Shown: in pieces, positions 20,683-31,969 of the stretch | Numbering within the stretch: the stretch's first letter is position 1 | Layout: each line of letters starts with the position of its first letter | Notes under the pieces: model-generated | Databases searched by the model: none | What the model was told of the DNA's origin: nothing | What the model saw: only the letters and a program-made list of their open reading frames with translations | Translations under genes and position numbers: made by a program | NCBI GenBank assembly: GCA_963576785.1 | Contig: OY756144.1 | Span: forward strand, 1,178,001-1,242,000 | DNA from: Chlorophyllum brunneum | Lineage: Eukaryota > Basidiomycota > Agaricomycetes > Agaricales > Agaricaceae | Direction of reading: 5' to 3' | DNA: 64,000 nucleotides

Positions 20683-23600
20683 ATGACCTACGTTTTTAAG
20701 CGAGGTATGTCTCCTGTTGCTCCATGTTAGGCATGATCACCCATCTTCCCTTACACAGACGGGTGAGTCAAGGCGCGTTTTGACGCGTCGTCAGGTGTCT
20801 AATCATCCTTGGTGCTCCCAGCCGCAAGGAACGCGTGCAATTCGATAAGGTAGGCTCTGAAGAACGCGTCGCGTTTGATAATCTCATCAGCGTTCTTGTA
20901 GATCACTTCAAGGATCGAAAAGCTCTGTTATGGCCTTGATACCAACTACGTAGATCCTGTAGAGTGTGTGCTCCAAACTCGAATATGTATCTATCGAAGT
21001 TCTGACATTCGAATAGGGTTACACAGAAAGTTGTTCAAGGCGTGTATCAAGGCGTTACGACGGTGGAGCTTGATGTACGTCCAACTTCTCCTAACGCTAG
21101 GGAGAATCTCACTCATTATCTGACTAGAACCTCGCCTCCGAGACAGCGGCCTATCTTACAACCAAACATCCTGACTATGCCGTATTGGCTGCGCGTATTG
21201 CCATCTCCAATCTCCACAAAGAAACCAAGAAGAGTTTCTCCCAAGTTATCAGTGACCTTTATAGCTATGGTGATTAAACTTTGTTCGGCACCCCCTGTCT
21301 CACAACTTATCGCATCTTTCAGTCAATCCTAAGAATGGCCAACCCGCAGGCATGATTTCGAAGGAAACCTATGATATAGTAATGACACACGCCGATACCC
21401 TCAACTCGACCATCATTTACACTCGCGACTTCAACTATAATTAGTAAGTTGGGATGATTTCTGTTATAGGTTTGGTTGGTCCTAATTGCCACCTCAGTTT
21501 TGGCTTCAAGACTCTCGAACGTTCCTACCTTCTCCGCATTGACGGTCGTGTTGCTGAACGCCCCCAACACATGATCATGCGTGTCGCCGTTGGTATCCAT
21601 GGTGAAGACATTGACCGAGTTATTGAAACCTATAACCTTATGTCGGAACGCTACTTCACTCACGCTTCTCCGACGTTGTTCAATGCTGGAACACCTCACC
21701 CTCAGCTCAGCTCTTGCTTCTTGGTCTGTATGAAGGACGATTCCATCGAGGGCATATACGATACACTCAAGAACTGTGCCATGATCAGCAAAACAGCTGG
21801 TGGTATTGGTTTGAATATTCATTGCATTCGAGCCACTGGGTATTGTAAATTGTCACTTCATTCCGACTATTTGTTGAACAGCGCATCAGATCTTACATTG
21901 CCGGTACCAATGGATATTCAAACGGCATCGTCCCCATGTTGCGCGCGTACGATGCTACCGCTCGTTATGTTGATCAGGGGGGGAACAAGCGACCTGGGGC
22001 CTTTGCAATCTACCTTGAACCATGGCACGCAGATGTCTTCGACTTCTTGGATCTTCGTAAGAACCATGGTAAAGAAGAAGTTCGCGCTCGCGACCTTTTC
22101 TACGCTCTCTGGATTTCGGACCTCTTGTGAGTAGCCTTGCACTCCATTGTGATTGTCACGTTAAAGATATTGTTCAGTATGAAGCGAGTTGAAGACAACG
22201 GTAATTGGTCTTTATTCTGTCCCAACGAAGCGCCGGGACTTCATGAGGTCTGGGGCCCTGAGTTTGAAGCCTTGTACGAGAAATATGAAAGGGAGGGCCG
22301 CCAACGCAAAACTATCCCTGCGCAAAAGCTGTGGTATGCTATTATGGAGGCCCAAATTGAAACAGGGGGACCTTTCATGGTCTACAAGGACCACGCTAAC
22401 TGTAAGAGCATTCTATCATCGGCAATCCTCGTGTTCTTATACTTCACAGCCAAATCCAACCAGAAAAATCTCGGAACTATCAAGTCCTCCAATCTTTGTA
22501 CAGAGATCATCGAATACTCGTCTCCGGATGAGACAGCTGTCTGCAACCTCGCTTCTCTTGCCCTCCCAACCTTCATTAATAACGGGAAGTACGACTTCAA
22601 GAAGTTGCACGATGTTGCCAAAGTGGTGGCCTTCAACTTGAATCGTATCATCGACGTTAACTACTACCCCACCCCCGAGGCTCGTCGTTCCAACATGCGC
22701 CACCGACCTATCGGTATCGGTGTGCAGGGCTTGGCCGATACCTTCATGGCGCTCCGCATGCCCTTTGATTCACCCGAAGCCAAGTTGTTGAATATACAAA
22801 TCTTTGAGACTATTTACCATGGCGCCCTCGAGGCTAGCTCCGAGATGGCCGCTCGCGATGGCCCCTACGAGACCTATGACGGGAGTCCCGTGTCCCAAGG
22901 ACAGCTTCAATACGACCTCTGGGGCGTCACACCCACAGATCTCTGGGATTGGACGTCGCTGAAGCAGCAAGTTACTCGCACTGGCATCAAAAATTCTCTC
23001 CTCGTTGCACCTATGCCTACGGCTTCGACAAGTCAAATACTCGGCTTCAACGAGTGTTTCGAGCCTTACACGAGGTATGCGTCTTTCTTCTTGTTAGCTC
23101 AGCAAATCAAATAACATTTATCAAAGTAACATATATACTCGTCGGGTTCTTGCCGGTGAATTCCAGGTAGTGTGCCCCTGGCTCCTCCGTGAGCTTGTTG
23201 GCCTCGGCCTCTGGGACGACAACATGAAGAACATGATCATCGCACACAATGGCTCCATCCAAAATATTCCAAATATACCTGACGATATCAAAGCCATATA
23301 CAAAACCGTCTGGGAAATCAGTCAAAAGAAGGTCCTTGATCTCGCCGCTGATCGTGGACCATTCATCTGCCAAAGTCAAAGCCTCAACGTCCATCTCCAA
23401 GCCCCGACAATGGGTCAACTCACCAGCATGCACTTTTACGGGTGGAAGAAAGGCCTGAAGACGGGAATGTACTACCTTCGCACACGGCCCGCAGCTCAAG
23501 CTATCCAGTTTACAGTTGACCAAAGCGTCCTTAACCAGGTCAAGAAGCAAACCGCTGTTGGTAATGCCCGGCCCGCGGCAGGCAAGACCAATGGAATCCC

Positions 23601-23868
23601 AACCCCATCCTCTTCGCCTTCCCCTAACGACGCGCCGTCAACCCTCATCACTCCCCCCATTCCAGGACCCTCGACATCACAGGCATCGAGTTCAACTCCT
23701 ACCAATGCCCTCTCGTCGCTTTCCCTAGACGAGAAAACGAAGCAGGCCGCGGAGCAAGACCCTGAGTTCGCTGCTGCCCTGCAGAGGCAGAAGGAACGTG
23801 AACTTGCTGAAGCTAAGCTGCAGTGCTCGCTTGAGAATAAGGAGGCGTGTCTCATGTGTTCGGGTTGA
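20683..23868 (+). CDS. RNR1: ribonucleoside-diphosphate reductase large subunit
   Basis: The large (R1) subunit of class Ia ribonucleotide reductase reduces NDPs to dNDPs for DNA synthesis, together with the small subunit. Twelve exons give 868 residues: 20683..20704, 20759..20762, 20822..20849, 20902..20963, 21017..21074, 21128..21269, 21323..21443, 21498..21839, 21890..22126, 22178..22401, 22450..23074, 23127..23868. The start [18 protein letters not shown] is the ATP-cone. Active-site regions include [36 protein letters not shown] (Asn/Cys/Glu catalytic set) and [20 protein letters not shown]. The C-terminus after a Ser/Pro-rich linker ends [14 protein letters not shown], with the redox Cys pair. 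Exon 2 is only 4 bp. Every junction is supported by R1 conservation and the total length is a multiple of three. Confidence 0.97.
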
Positions 23869-24336
23869 AATTGGGTGACTTTGTTCGTCGTTGTGTACTT
23901 GTATCTGCTTTGTCACTGTTTCTCTTCTGGTATGCCTGCGCTGTTTGTTGCTTTATGATTCTCCTATCGATCTAGATGTATAGTGTATCATTAATTAGCC
24001 CACAATGAAGCTTCGCTCTAAGGACAGACCTAGACCGAAGCCCCCATTGGAAATCATACACACCCCAGTGAAACCCTGTTGGTGGCTTGGAACGCATGTA
24101 AGTAATGACATGCGCCAGTGACCCGAGCCATGACCTGGTTCCGTGAAACTGCGACGTGCATAGTTCCAGGGTCATGTACATGTTCTCCACTCGAACCTGG
24201 ATTAATCAATGCTGCCCCTTTCCAGTACGTAAATTATACAGACCCTGAAGCAAACCTGAAAGACTTGTCCCTGGCTTGATAACTATGTTCAGACGAGTTC
24301 AAATGTTGTATGCATGTCGTCGTTGTGTTTTCATCG
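23869..24336. other. intergenic, nothing recognised
   Basis: RNR1 3' UTR and the region upstream of tRNA-Leu. No protein-like frame or RNA structure that I can support. Confidence 0.5.
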
Positions 24337-24455
24337 GGCGAGATGGCCGAGTGGTCTAAGGCGCCAGACCAAGGACTAGGGTATAAAGATGCCTTCTCTT
24401 CCTGCTAGCAGGAATCTGGTCTTTCGGGGCGTGGGTTCGAATCCCACTCTCGTCA
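24337..24455 (+). tRNA. tRNA-Leu (AAG reading) with a 39-nt intron; unusual C at position 33
   Basis: Acceptor arms GGCGAGA and TCTCGTC pair, with one G-T. D arm GCCGAGTGGTCTAAGGC, a class II variable arm and T arm GTGGG-TTCGAAT-CCCAC are typical of eukaryotic tRNA-Leu. The anticodon stem is CCAGA/TCTGG and the loop starts CCAAGG, so positions 34-36 are AAG but position 33 is C, not the near-universal U. An intron of about 39 nt (24375-24413) follows position 37. Confidence 0.85.
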
Positions 24456-24836
24456 AATGTTTTGCTTTCGGCTGGTTTTTACATAATCTATCTAGTATTA
24501 TGTGGGAGTTGTTCTCCGGTATTATTCGCTCTGGAAATTGCTCGGACACAAGATCGTTCATTCATTTGGTCGCTTCACCAAGTCGAAAACAAAAGAACAA
24601 CCGACCTGAGTGGAATTAGAACCCACCCCCGGAAAGAGTGTATTCCCGTTAGTGACATGTAATTGGTGGTACAGGAATCATAGAACACCAAAATATGGTA
24701 CGATGAAATGGTTTGTAAGTACACGACTATGGAAAAAATAAGTAAGTCCATAAAGTTGCGTTGTGGCCAGGTGTTTTATTGGTTGGTGTTGGTAGACACG
24801 TTTCATGGGAGGATAGCTTGACCCTGGAATTATGTA
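24456..24836. other. spacer between tRNA-Leu and tRNA-Gly, nothing recognised
   Basis: AT-rich noncoding sequence. A T-run terminator-like stretch (GGTTTTTACAT) occurs about 17 bp after the tRNA-Leu. Confidence 0.4.
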
Positions 24837-24915
24837 ACGTCGATGGTGAAGTGGTTATCATGCTTGCCTTCCATGCTGGTAGCAAGCGGCACGGGTTCGA
24901 TTCCCGTTCGACGTA
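24837..24915 (+). tRNA. tRNA-Gly (UCC), copy 1, with a 7-nt intron
   Basis: Acceptor arms ACGTCGA and TCGACGT pair fully. The D arm GTGAAGTGGTTATCAT and T arm ACGGG-TTCGATT-CCCGT match eukaryotic tRNA-Gly. Anticodon stem CTTGC/GCAAG encloses CTTCCA, anticodon TCC, then a 7-nt intron TGCTGGT. A T-run (GTCATTTTATAAC) follows. Confidence 0.88.
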
Positions 24916-25003
24916 GTCATTTTATAACTGGGTTTTTTGGTGCTTCAATGCAGAGGCGTATTTTAATTGATTTACTTGCTTGAGAGTCTGAACACTAATA
25001 ATG

Positions 25004-25083
25004 ACGTCGATGGTGAAGTGGTTATCATGCTTGCCTTCCACTGTGGTTAGCAAGCGGCACGGGTTCGATTCCCGTTCGACGTA
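25004..25083 (+). tRNA. tRNA-Gly (UCC), copy 2, with an 8-nt intron
   Basis: Identical to copy 1 in the mature sequence, but the intron after CTTCCA is CTGTGGTT (8 nt). It lies 88 bp downstream in the same orientation. A TTTTTT run follows within 10 bp, a normal RNA polymerase III stop. Confidence 0.88.
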
Positions 25084-25215
25084 CTCGCTTTTTTCCGGTT
25101 ACACATCCACACAAACACGCAACAACGAATGACGGCATGGCAGTACGTGTCAACTGTGCGCTTCAGCGACCTCTCCGTCTCTCGCTCAAACGGCAATACA
25201 CACACACCGGGGACA

Positions 25216-26140
25216 ATGCCTGTTGGAATTGAAGCTTGGATCACCCAAATACCACCAATTACGCGTGGATGGCTTGCACTTTCGGTGCTCATTAGTCTGG
25301 CCGTAGTGCGTGTTCAGACTCACCCTTGGCCAGTCCAATTGGTTTATCATTTCCATAAACTTAGCAATGTCAAGTCGTCACTCCGTTGCAACTATATTTC
25401 AGTTGGAAGAGTGCGTTTGGGAACATGCAAGTAAGCCGTCCGATTTCGATTGTCCTCCCATTAGTTGCTTATTCAATGTAGCCCTGGCGTGCTATAACCA
25501 CTTTCTTTTACTTTGGTTCAATATCCCTTGATTTCGTTTTTCACCTCTTCTTCTTGTAAGTCGCTCGCTGAGTTTACGTCCTCTTTGTTCTGACAAAGGC
25601 AAAGTATGCGATATAGTCGAATGTTAGAGGAATCATCCTTTGCAAACAAGAAAGCCGACTATTTCTGGCTTCTTCTCCTCTCTTCCCTAATGCTTCTTGT
25701 ACGTTACTCCCCTACTCGTTGAGACTCCGAAATGACAGCATCTCCCAGGCCCTTTCACCTCTCGTCAACCTTCCTTTCCTGTCTTCTTCTCTTGCCTTTG
25801 TACCGATTTATATGTGGTCAAGACGCCATCCATCAACACCCATCTCGTTATTCGGCCTCTTTACCATCACTGCTCCATACCTCCCCATCGCGTTGGTAGC
25901 CTTCTCCTGGGTCCTAAATGGAACCTGGAAAGCTGCGGTGGCGGACTTGGCTGGTTGCGCAGTTGGTCACATCGGCTGGTTCCTGAGGGATGTATGGACC
26001 AGGGAAATGGTTGGTGGACCTACTGTCTTTAGTGAAGCTCCATATATGTTGTGAGTGTCGTCCCCATTCTAACGTAACCTTACTTGCCCACTGACTCTTT
26101 GTGTCTGGACACCAGGAAGCGGCTCTTTGGTGACCACTAG
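25216..26140 (+). CDS. derlin (ER-associated degradation rhomboid pseudoprotease)
   Basis: Derlins are multi-pass ER membrane proteins that help move misfolded proteins to the cytosol for degradation. Six exons, 25216..25305, 25365..25430, 25482..25555, 25605..25698, 25749..26050 and 26116..26140, give 216 residues. Family signatures are clear: PVGIEAWITQIPPITRGWLA, then QCQVVTPLQLYFSWKSAFGN, PWRAITTFFYFGSISLDFVF (WR motif) and FMRYSRMLEESSFANKKADY. Several hydrophobic helices follow, and the end is APYMLKRLFGDH. Intron 1 uses the acceptor CTTAG at 25364; an earlier AG at 25330 would break the frame. The catalytic Ser/His of active rhomboids are absent, as expected. Confidence 0.93.
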
Positions 26141-26710
26141 ACATCATTCTGATCTGTGGAGTTGATTCTGGCCTTGGTGTCCTTGTGGTGGCGTTGTACG
26201 ATATGGAACGTTTACAATCAGATTTCGTAATTGGCGTGGCATCAAAATCCGACAGCTTGATGTGCAGAGTCGTATTGTTGCGACAGTTGTCGACGAGCGG
26301 TTTCAACGTTTAGCGCAGTCCAATTATATCAGTTTACTTACATCAGTTGCACGACCAAAGGAGGAGTTGTAGAGTTCATCCATTTCAATGGTAATCCATG
26401 TAACCCTATTGAAGACCCTGCTAGGGTTGTGCAAGTGAATGAATGGGCTTTTATACACATGTCCGTATTGTACACCAGTAAAGAGAATGTAGGGTGAGGA
26501 TAAGTAGGTTGCCGCAAAGTAGTAGATAATTTTTAAAATAGAGAAGAATAACTCGTCAAATGATCCAAGGCAGAATCTACACCTGTATTAGACAGATATG
26601 ACCCAATCCTATTAACCTCCCACGTCGACAAAATTGACAGAATAACCATTACCAGCATGACTGGAGACGTGAAATCGGAAGTATCGTCAATAATGGTTGG
26701 TGAGACCACG
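26141..26710. other. intergenic between two convergent genes
   Basis: Shared 3' region of the derlin and the - strand membrane protein. No protein-like frame recognised. Confidence 0.5.
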
Positions 26711-28543
26711 TCACTCCCCGTCGGACCACCGTGAACGCGGAACTTCCCCCGCTTCCATGATTCTTATCATGGTATTCATCCTTCGGTGAATTTTAGATGG
26801 TTTCACAGTCGTCTGACTGGAGGTCTGTGGTTGGTGAGTCAGTTGAACAGGAGGGAAGACAAATTGTCCAGTGAGGTGTCTCTGCATCCTATGTCTCTCC
26901 CATTCTGCAACTTCCGTGGGTGTTGAATCCGAATGTGGTGCTGACGGGGGGCGAGAGTGTCGAGCCGAGGAACAGTAAGACGAACCCGAGTCCGAGTCTT
27001 GGTACCCAGCGAATCTCCGAACAGAGTGATGTGAGTGAGTGACGGAAGAGTAACTCGAGAGCCGGATGGCTCGGTTATACTGGGATTCGGCTTGGATTCC
27101 GATGATATCAAATTCACGGACCGCAAGGATGAGGAGTAGGATAATTGCCGCGATAGTCGAGATGATCATTTGAGGGAAATATCCAATGGTATCTGTGATA
27201 TAGGTTAGCGTTGTCCATATTCAAGTACGGCATACGACGCTTACCGATGAGCACACCTATTTTTAGCAGCTCGGTTAGCAGAGGTATAAACAGATCCAAG
27301 TTCCGAAAAAAGCTCACCATCGAAACCTGGGGCATCCGGCATGCTATTCCGCAGCTGAGGAAGCGAAATTAGAATGGCACCAGAAGACACTAGGTGCTTG
27401 AGAAGAGGTTTCATCCCAGAAATACGCCTTGCCAGGATGACGTGTCCAATAGTAACATGGGTGAGAACCCAGCTGACTGTGAACAGCAGTAGCGTGAAGA
27501 AACGCGCTGAACCAGGCCGGGCGACATGCATATCGATATCCCTGCTAGGTAGAATGGTCCCGTCAGTGGTTTTGGAAAAACTCTCCATGTCGGCCGTTCC
27601 AATGTCGAAACTTGACATAACGTCAATGGTGACGAGCTTCTGGATTGGAATGCTTTCGTTGGACGAGCCGATAGCTCTGAGAGTGCTGGTTAAGAAGTAA
27701 GTGTCAAATGGATATAGTCGAGCGTTATGGACGTCGAGGACATGGTCGCTGTCGAATTGAACCAGATTTTGAATACTGTGGTTGATAACACGAATTAGCA
27801 CATTTTTTGACATAAAATATGGTAGTAGAAACATACTTGCGACGGTGACCAGTCTCCTTGTTGATAGGAATAGTTGATGGATCATATGTTGCTGCGGCTT
27901 CCTCGGCGCTATTTGAATTTTTAGTACATGACGACCGAGGAAAACGACCACGGCCCCACTCACTTGTCGACAAATATCCTAAGAGGAAGGGAAGGTAGTC
28001 CACAGACATTACTTCCATGAACACCAGTAGATTCAGGTAACACGTATTCCTGACCGCAAGCCAGAATAGACCACCGGATGCTTATCGAAGGCTCATCAAC
28101 GTCCACATCAACACTCTCCCCCAATAAAACAATCTACAGCGGCCAATGCGTCAGCCAATATGCGTGTGGAGACAAGTAAAACATACCCCAGGCGAAGTCT
28201 TCGCGACTTCGTCGAGAGTAGCCCTGAAATATGGATCCTCTATATCACCGCCCAGAAACGCGAATGAAATGGAAATAATGAAAAACAGAGATGCTATTAT
28301 GGCCAAGGTGACTATAGTAGAGCCGCGGAGGGGAATGGCGAGGTTGGCGGGAATGGGATGTAACTTTTTGTGTATTGACTGGGAATCTGTGCCTCCCATG
28401 CTGGCTTGTATGGTGGCTAGCCTCAAGTTGGCGGCTGCCTCTGCAGGTGATAGATGAAAGGACCGTAGACGATGTAAAGAACGACGGGAGCGAAGGAACG
28501 CGGGGACGCGAAAAGAGGGCGGGACGCTGAACGTGTTTGTCAT
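26711..28543 (-). CDS. multi-pass membrane protein, DUF4436-like
   Basis: 516 residues from six exons: 28543..28187, 28133..27964, 27908..27837, 27775..27318, 27256..27245 and 27192..26711. The fifth exon is only 12 bp (VLI). A basic N-terminus leads to one membrane helix (IVTLAIIASLFFIISISFAF). A lumenal or extracellular domain follows with VHGSNVCGLPSLPLRIFVD, LYPFDTYFLTSTLRAIGSS and SRDIDMHVARPGSARFF. Three more helices then occur (LLLFTVSWVLTHVTIGHVIL; HLVSSGAILISL; MIISTIAAIILLLILAV). The tail is Ser/His/Arg-rich and cytosolic-looking. Topology and the LYPFDTY motif resemble DUF4436 proteins common in mushrooms; this family name is from memory and less sure than the gene model. Function is unknown. 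Confidence 0.75.
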
Positions 28544-28928
28544 GGTCGTACCACAACCCGGGCGTCAACTTCACATTGGGGGGCATCTGAACTGCAAAAA
28601 GGGCGGCCATATAAGACAAAGTCTATGGCCGAGAAGATGGGAGACGCTGTCATCAGCTAGCCCAATCCGTTGACGTACGTATTGTTTCGTTAGCCCGCTC
28701 CTCCTCCCTTTCCGCAGCCGCTCCTGCAGACACATTGCCAAGCAGTTACACGGTCTTCAGCGCAGGAAATCAGAGTGTATCTTATGCCAGAGAGCTGCGT
28801 AGAAAGGCAGAGAGGACGATTGATCATACTCATTCTGAGCTAAAGATAGATATTTGTACGGAAGGTCCAAGCACGCTAGCCATATTCGGAAACAGAAAAT
28901 TACAGATCAACGGGGAAGTACTAGAAGG
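28544..28928. other. intergenic, nothing recognised
   Basis: Promoter of the DUF4436-like gene and 3' UTR of the SET/MYND gene. Confidence 0.5.
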
Positions 28929-30412
28929 TCATTCCATCAGGAGCTCGTCCAACCTCTCACCCTCATCTAGAGGACCATACTCATCCCCCTCCCTCCCATA
29001 AAGCTGCAAAATTCTCCGGGCATGACTCAGGGCCAACGGAACCTGGCTTCTGAACCCTATATCTGCACCTGAGGTCTTTGAGCTTACCAGCGCATTCCAT
29101 CCCGCCTTCGCCAACTCCAAAAGGTGCAATCCTGTGTTCGATATTCACGGACCAGGAAATGATCGATCCAAAACAGTTACGACTCACCGATTTGCGGGTA
29201 ATTCCTCGGGTAGATTAAGAGATACAAAGCTAGCAACGTATGGCCGCTAATAACAGCGGTGGCATAGTCCCCTTCATGGGAAGCCTTGCTAAATTGTTCC
29301 GATAGTTGTTCCATGTATGACTCATGTAACACACATCGCAGTCCAGTCGGGAGGTCGGCAAGAGAGGGTACAGGAAGATCTGGACCCAGAGCGTTCCCTA
29401 TTCCAACGTAATTGCGCAAACCCTCGCCGACGGATGTTATAGCATCCGGAGAATCAGGTGGCTTGGGTGCCTGTCCCAGTTTGCGTATGACAATGCATGA
29501 ACTGCATTCGCAAGTAAAGCCGTAGGTAAACTGGAAGGCCTGATGTCTTGACTGAGTGAGAGCAGGGTCCAAGTAAGGAACGCAGATCTTAGAAGCTGGT
29601 TAACGACTGGCGACGGAGATACCAGCACTGCTTTACCTCTTCGCCGAGACTGATGTCTTGAAGTGCGACTACCTCCATGATGACGGGCCGAGCAGGAGTT
29701 AGAATGTATCTCGGGGCTGCATTAGGCATGCATGAATGATTGAATAGTCGACTAGCCAGTGGAAAAACACCGTGGCCAATAGTGGTCATATGCGAATGAA
29801 TGGTGAAGTTGTTGTTACTGAAGCGAGAATACATGGTCTGGGTGAGGTAGCCTTGAGGAGTTAGAGACTTTGGGATAGTATCCAATACGACTTGCGGCGT
29901 ATGCGAACCAGGTAAGAGCGAAAGGAAGACTGAGAACGGGTCACTAAGATCACCATCTTCTGCAACCGCTGTCGTCAGAGTACGTGCAAGGAAATGCGAT
30001 AAGAGCACAGCGTCCATTCGCTCATGCTGAGCCAATTGCTGAAACCCCGCAGAGGAAATCATCTTGTTGTAACATTTACACACGCGCTTGTGTTCCAATT
30101 CCCAATGCAGCCTTTGACCTGGATATACGAAGATCAGCTCTGATAGAATCAAGAGCGATCATCAAAGACCTGACAATCGGGACCACAGTAAAAATACGAG
30201 GCACACCCAGTGCACGTTTTCAACCTTCCACCATCAGGGGGCAACCGAAAACAAGCGTCGCATCTCCGTCCTTTCTCCACTTCGAGCAAGCTAAAGGCGA
30301 AAGCAGGTACCGAAATCACGATGGATCCAGCAGGGATATGTCGGGTGGCTCTAGCCTGTGATCGCGAAACGGGATGGGCAACGAGTTCAACATTTTCAAG
30401 CCCGACACCCAT
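28929..30412 (-). CDS. SET and MYND domain protein (SMYD-like lysine methyltransferase)
   Basis: A probable protein-lysine methyltransferase using S-adenosylmethionine. Exons 30412..30175, 30118..29637, 29587..29188 and 29131..28929 give 440 residues. After an N-terminal SET part (MGVGLENVELVAHPVSRSQA) the MYND zinc finger reads CDACFRLPPDGGRLKTCTGC, then YFYCGPDCQRLHWELEHKRV with C-terminal Cys. The catalytic SET core is SRLFNHSCMPNAAPRY, the NHSC motif, followed by GEEICVPYLDP. The post-SET Cys cluster is GFTCECSSC. The C-terminal helical repeat region (YATAVISGHTLLALYLLIYP) matches SMYD proteins. The first donor is GATT|GTCAGG; the closer GT at CAG|GTCTTT would break frame. Substrate cannot be predicted. 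Confidence 0.88.
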
Positions 30413-30590
30413 GGATTTTCAGCGCTCGGAGATGGCTGGTAGCGGATGAACCAAGAATTGGCTGCTTAATTGCGAAGGCAAGTTGCTCGGATGTTATGTG
30501 ATTCTGCTTGGCAGAGTCGACGAATAATAACAAAGGCAAAGGTCCTACTTTAAGCGGCATAAAATCCATTTCGAAGTCTTCTACGACTAA

Positions 30591-31861
30591 TCAAGAAGGA
30601 CCTAACTTCTTTCTCAAAAATTCCGCAACCTCATCGAACAGCCCGCTGAACTCGATTTCGGCGCTTTGATGATAATCAAACGAGTGCCCTTTGCCTTCCA
30701 CAACCCTCAAGGTAACTTGTACACCAACAGCTCCCAATAATTCTTTGATGTGCTGCGACTCATGTAGATGAACCTGGTAATCATCTGTTCCATGAATCAG
30801 AAACACTTCTGGCCATCCCGAGGTGATATTGAGTTGTGGAAATAGCGCTCGATGGTGCTCAGGAATTAACGACCCTCCCCACACTTCCGGTTGAGGCTTC
30901 ACGCCATTGTGTACAAGACACTCCCGCCATTTACTGCGCAAAGCCTCGCTCAGACTGGGTGTATGATCTCCGGTGTAGTAATCAAGGTAGGTTCCGAGCT
31001 GAAGATATAAGCGTCCAAGGTACATTCGGGGGTTTGCAGGAAGGCCAGGAGTTGGGTGGTTATCCGGGTGGTACTCAAGCTCCGAGTCCGTGGTTCCTGA
31101 TAAGGCGAATGGATAGAGAAAGTCCCCGAACCTCTTCGGCTCCAGCATCTCTCTACCCGGAACAAATACTTCGTGCTTCGGTTCTATGTAATAGGGAGTC
31201 TTGCGCGAATCATAAATTCTGAAATAGTCAAGGAGAAAATACGCATACCATAAGATCTCCACCCATTCCGTACATTGATAACAGGAACTTTGGTTTCGGC
31301 CGCACCACTCCAGCCGCGAGATAAGCACAAAGGCCACCAGCGCTTGAACCTGCTAGTGCAATTGCGTTGAGGTCGATCTTGTAGTTGACCTCGTCGTCTA
31401 TGTCCTCTCTTCTGGCCCTGAATATAGTGTCCTGGCTACCAAGGTACGAAAAGAGATCCAGGATGTCAGATAAGACGTCATGGCCTGTCCCGGGTGGAAC
31501 GAGTTGGTAATCTGGGGATAAGAACGCGATCCCCAAATCGACGGTTCTTCCTGGTGGCTAATTCAGCACACAACTAGATGTTCCCCAGGAAAAGCGTCTC
31601 ACTGTGAAGCCAATAGGGGAACCAACTTGTTCTGTTCCCGACTGTCAGCCCTCCACCATGGAAGTAAATGAGTGCCGGCACATATGTTGTATTATCGACC
31701 TGAGCAGTGGCTGGGTTGGCAGTGGGCGGGTAAACATCTAAATAAACATCCCGGTCTCCGAACCTCTTGTACGTTAAGGTCGTATGCGGGGGTAAGGTCT
31801 GTGACATAAAGGAAAAAACCAGGAGACCAACGGATGTGTCGCCTTTCAAATCAAAAGCCAT
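30591..31861 (-). CDS. alpha/beta hydrolase (HSL-type esterase/lipase fold)
   Basis: Three exons, 31861..31603, 31550..31249 and 31199..30591, give 389 residues. The oxyanion-hole HGGG motif is in PALIYFHGGGLTVGNRTSW. The nucleophile elbow is ALAGSSAGGLCAYLAAG. SMYGMGGDLM precedes the second intron, then TPYYIEPKHEVFVPGREML. The Asp is in FLIHGTDDYQVHL and the His in VEGKGHSFDYHQ. The second intron runs GTATGC to GCGCAAG (49 bp); the nearer AG would make a 30-bp intron and break frame. A second in-frame ATG (MSQTLPPHT) at 31807 fits homologues better and may be the true start. No clear signal peptide; substrate unknown. Confidence 0.88.
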
Positions 31862-31969
31862 AATCTCACGGGCTTGAAAAATGTTCGGAAAGAATTGCCA
31901 GAATAATATTAAGACGAAGACAGTTCAGGTACCGTATGGTCCATACGGGTCCCAATGTCGACTAAGTTT

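Noticed and set aside
25306..25330. Derlin intron ending at the first CAG/CCAG
   Set aside because: Gives a non-conserved sequence; the acceptor at 25,364 yields QCQVVTPLQLYFSW as in derlins.
31219..31248. A 30-bp intron in the alpha/beta hydrolase
   Set aside because: Too short for this genome and breaks the frame. The next AG gives a 49-bp intron and the conserved GGDLM-TPYY junction.
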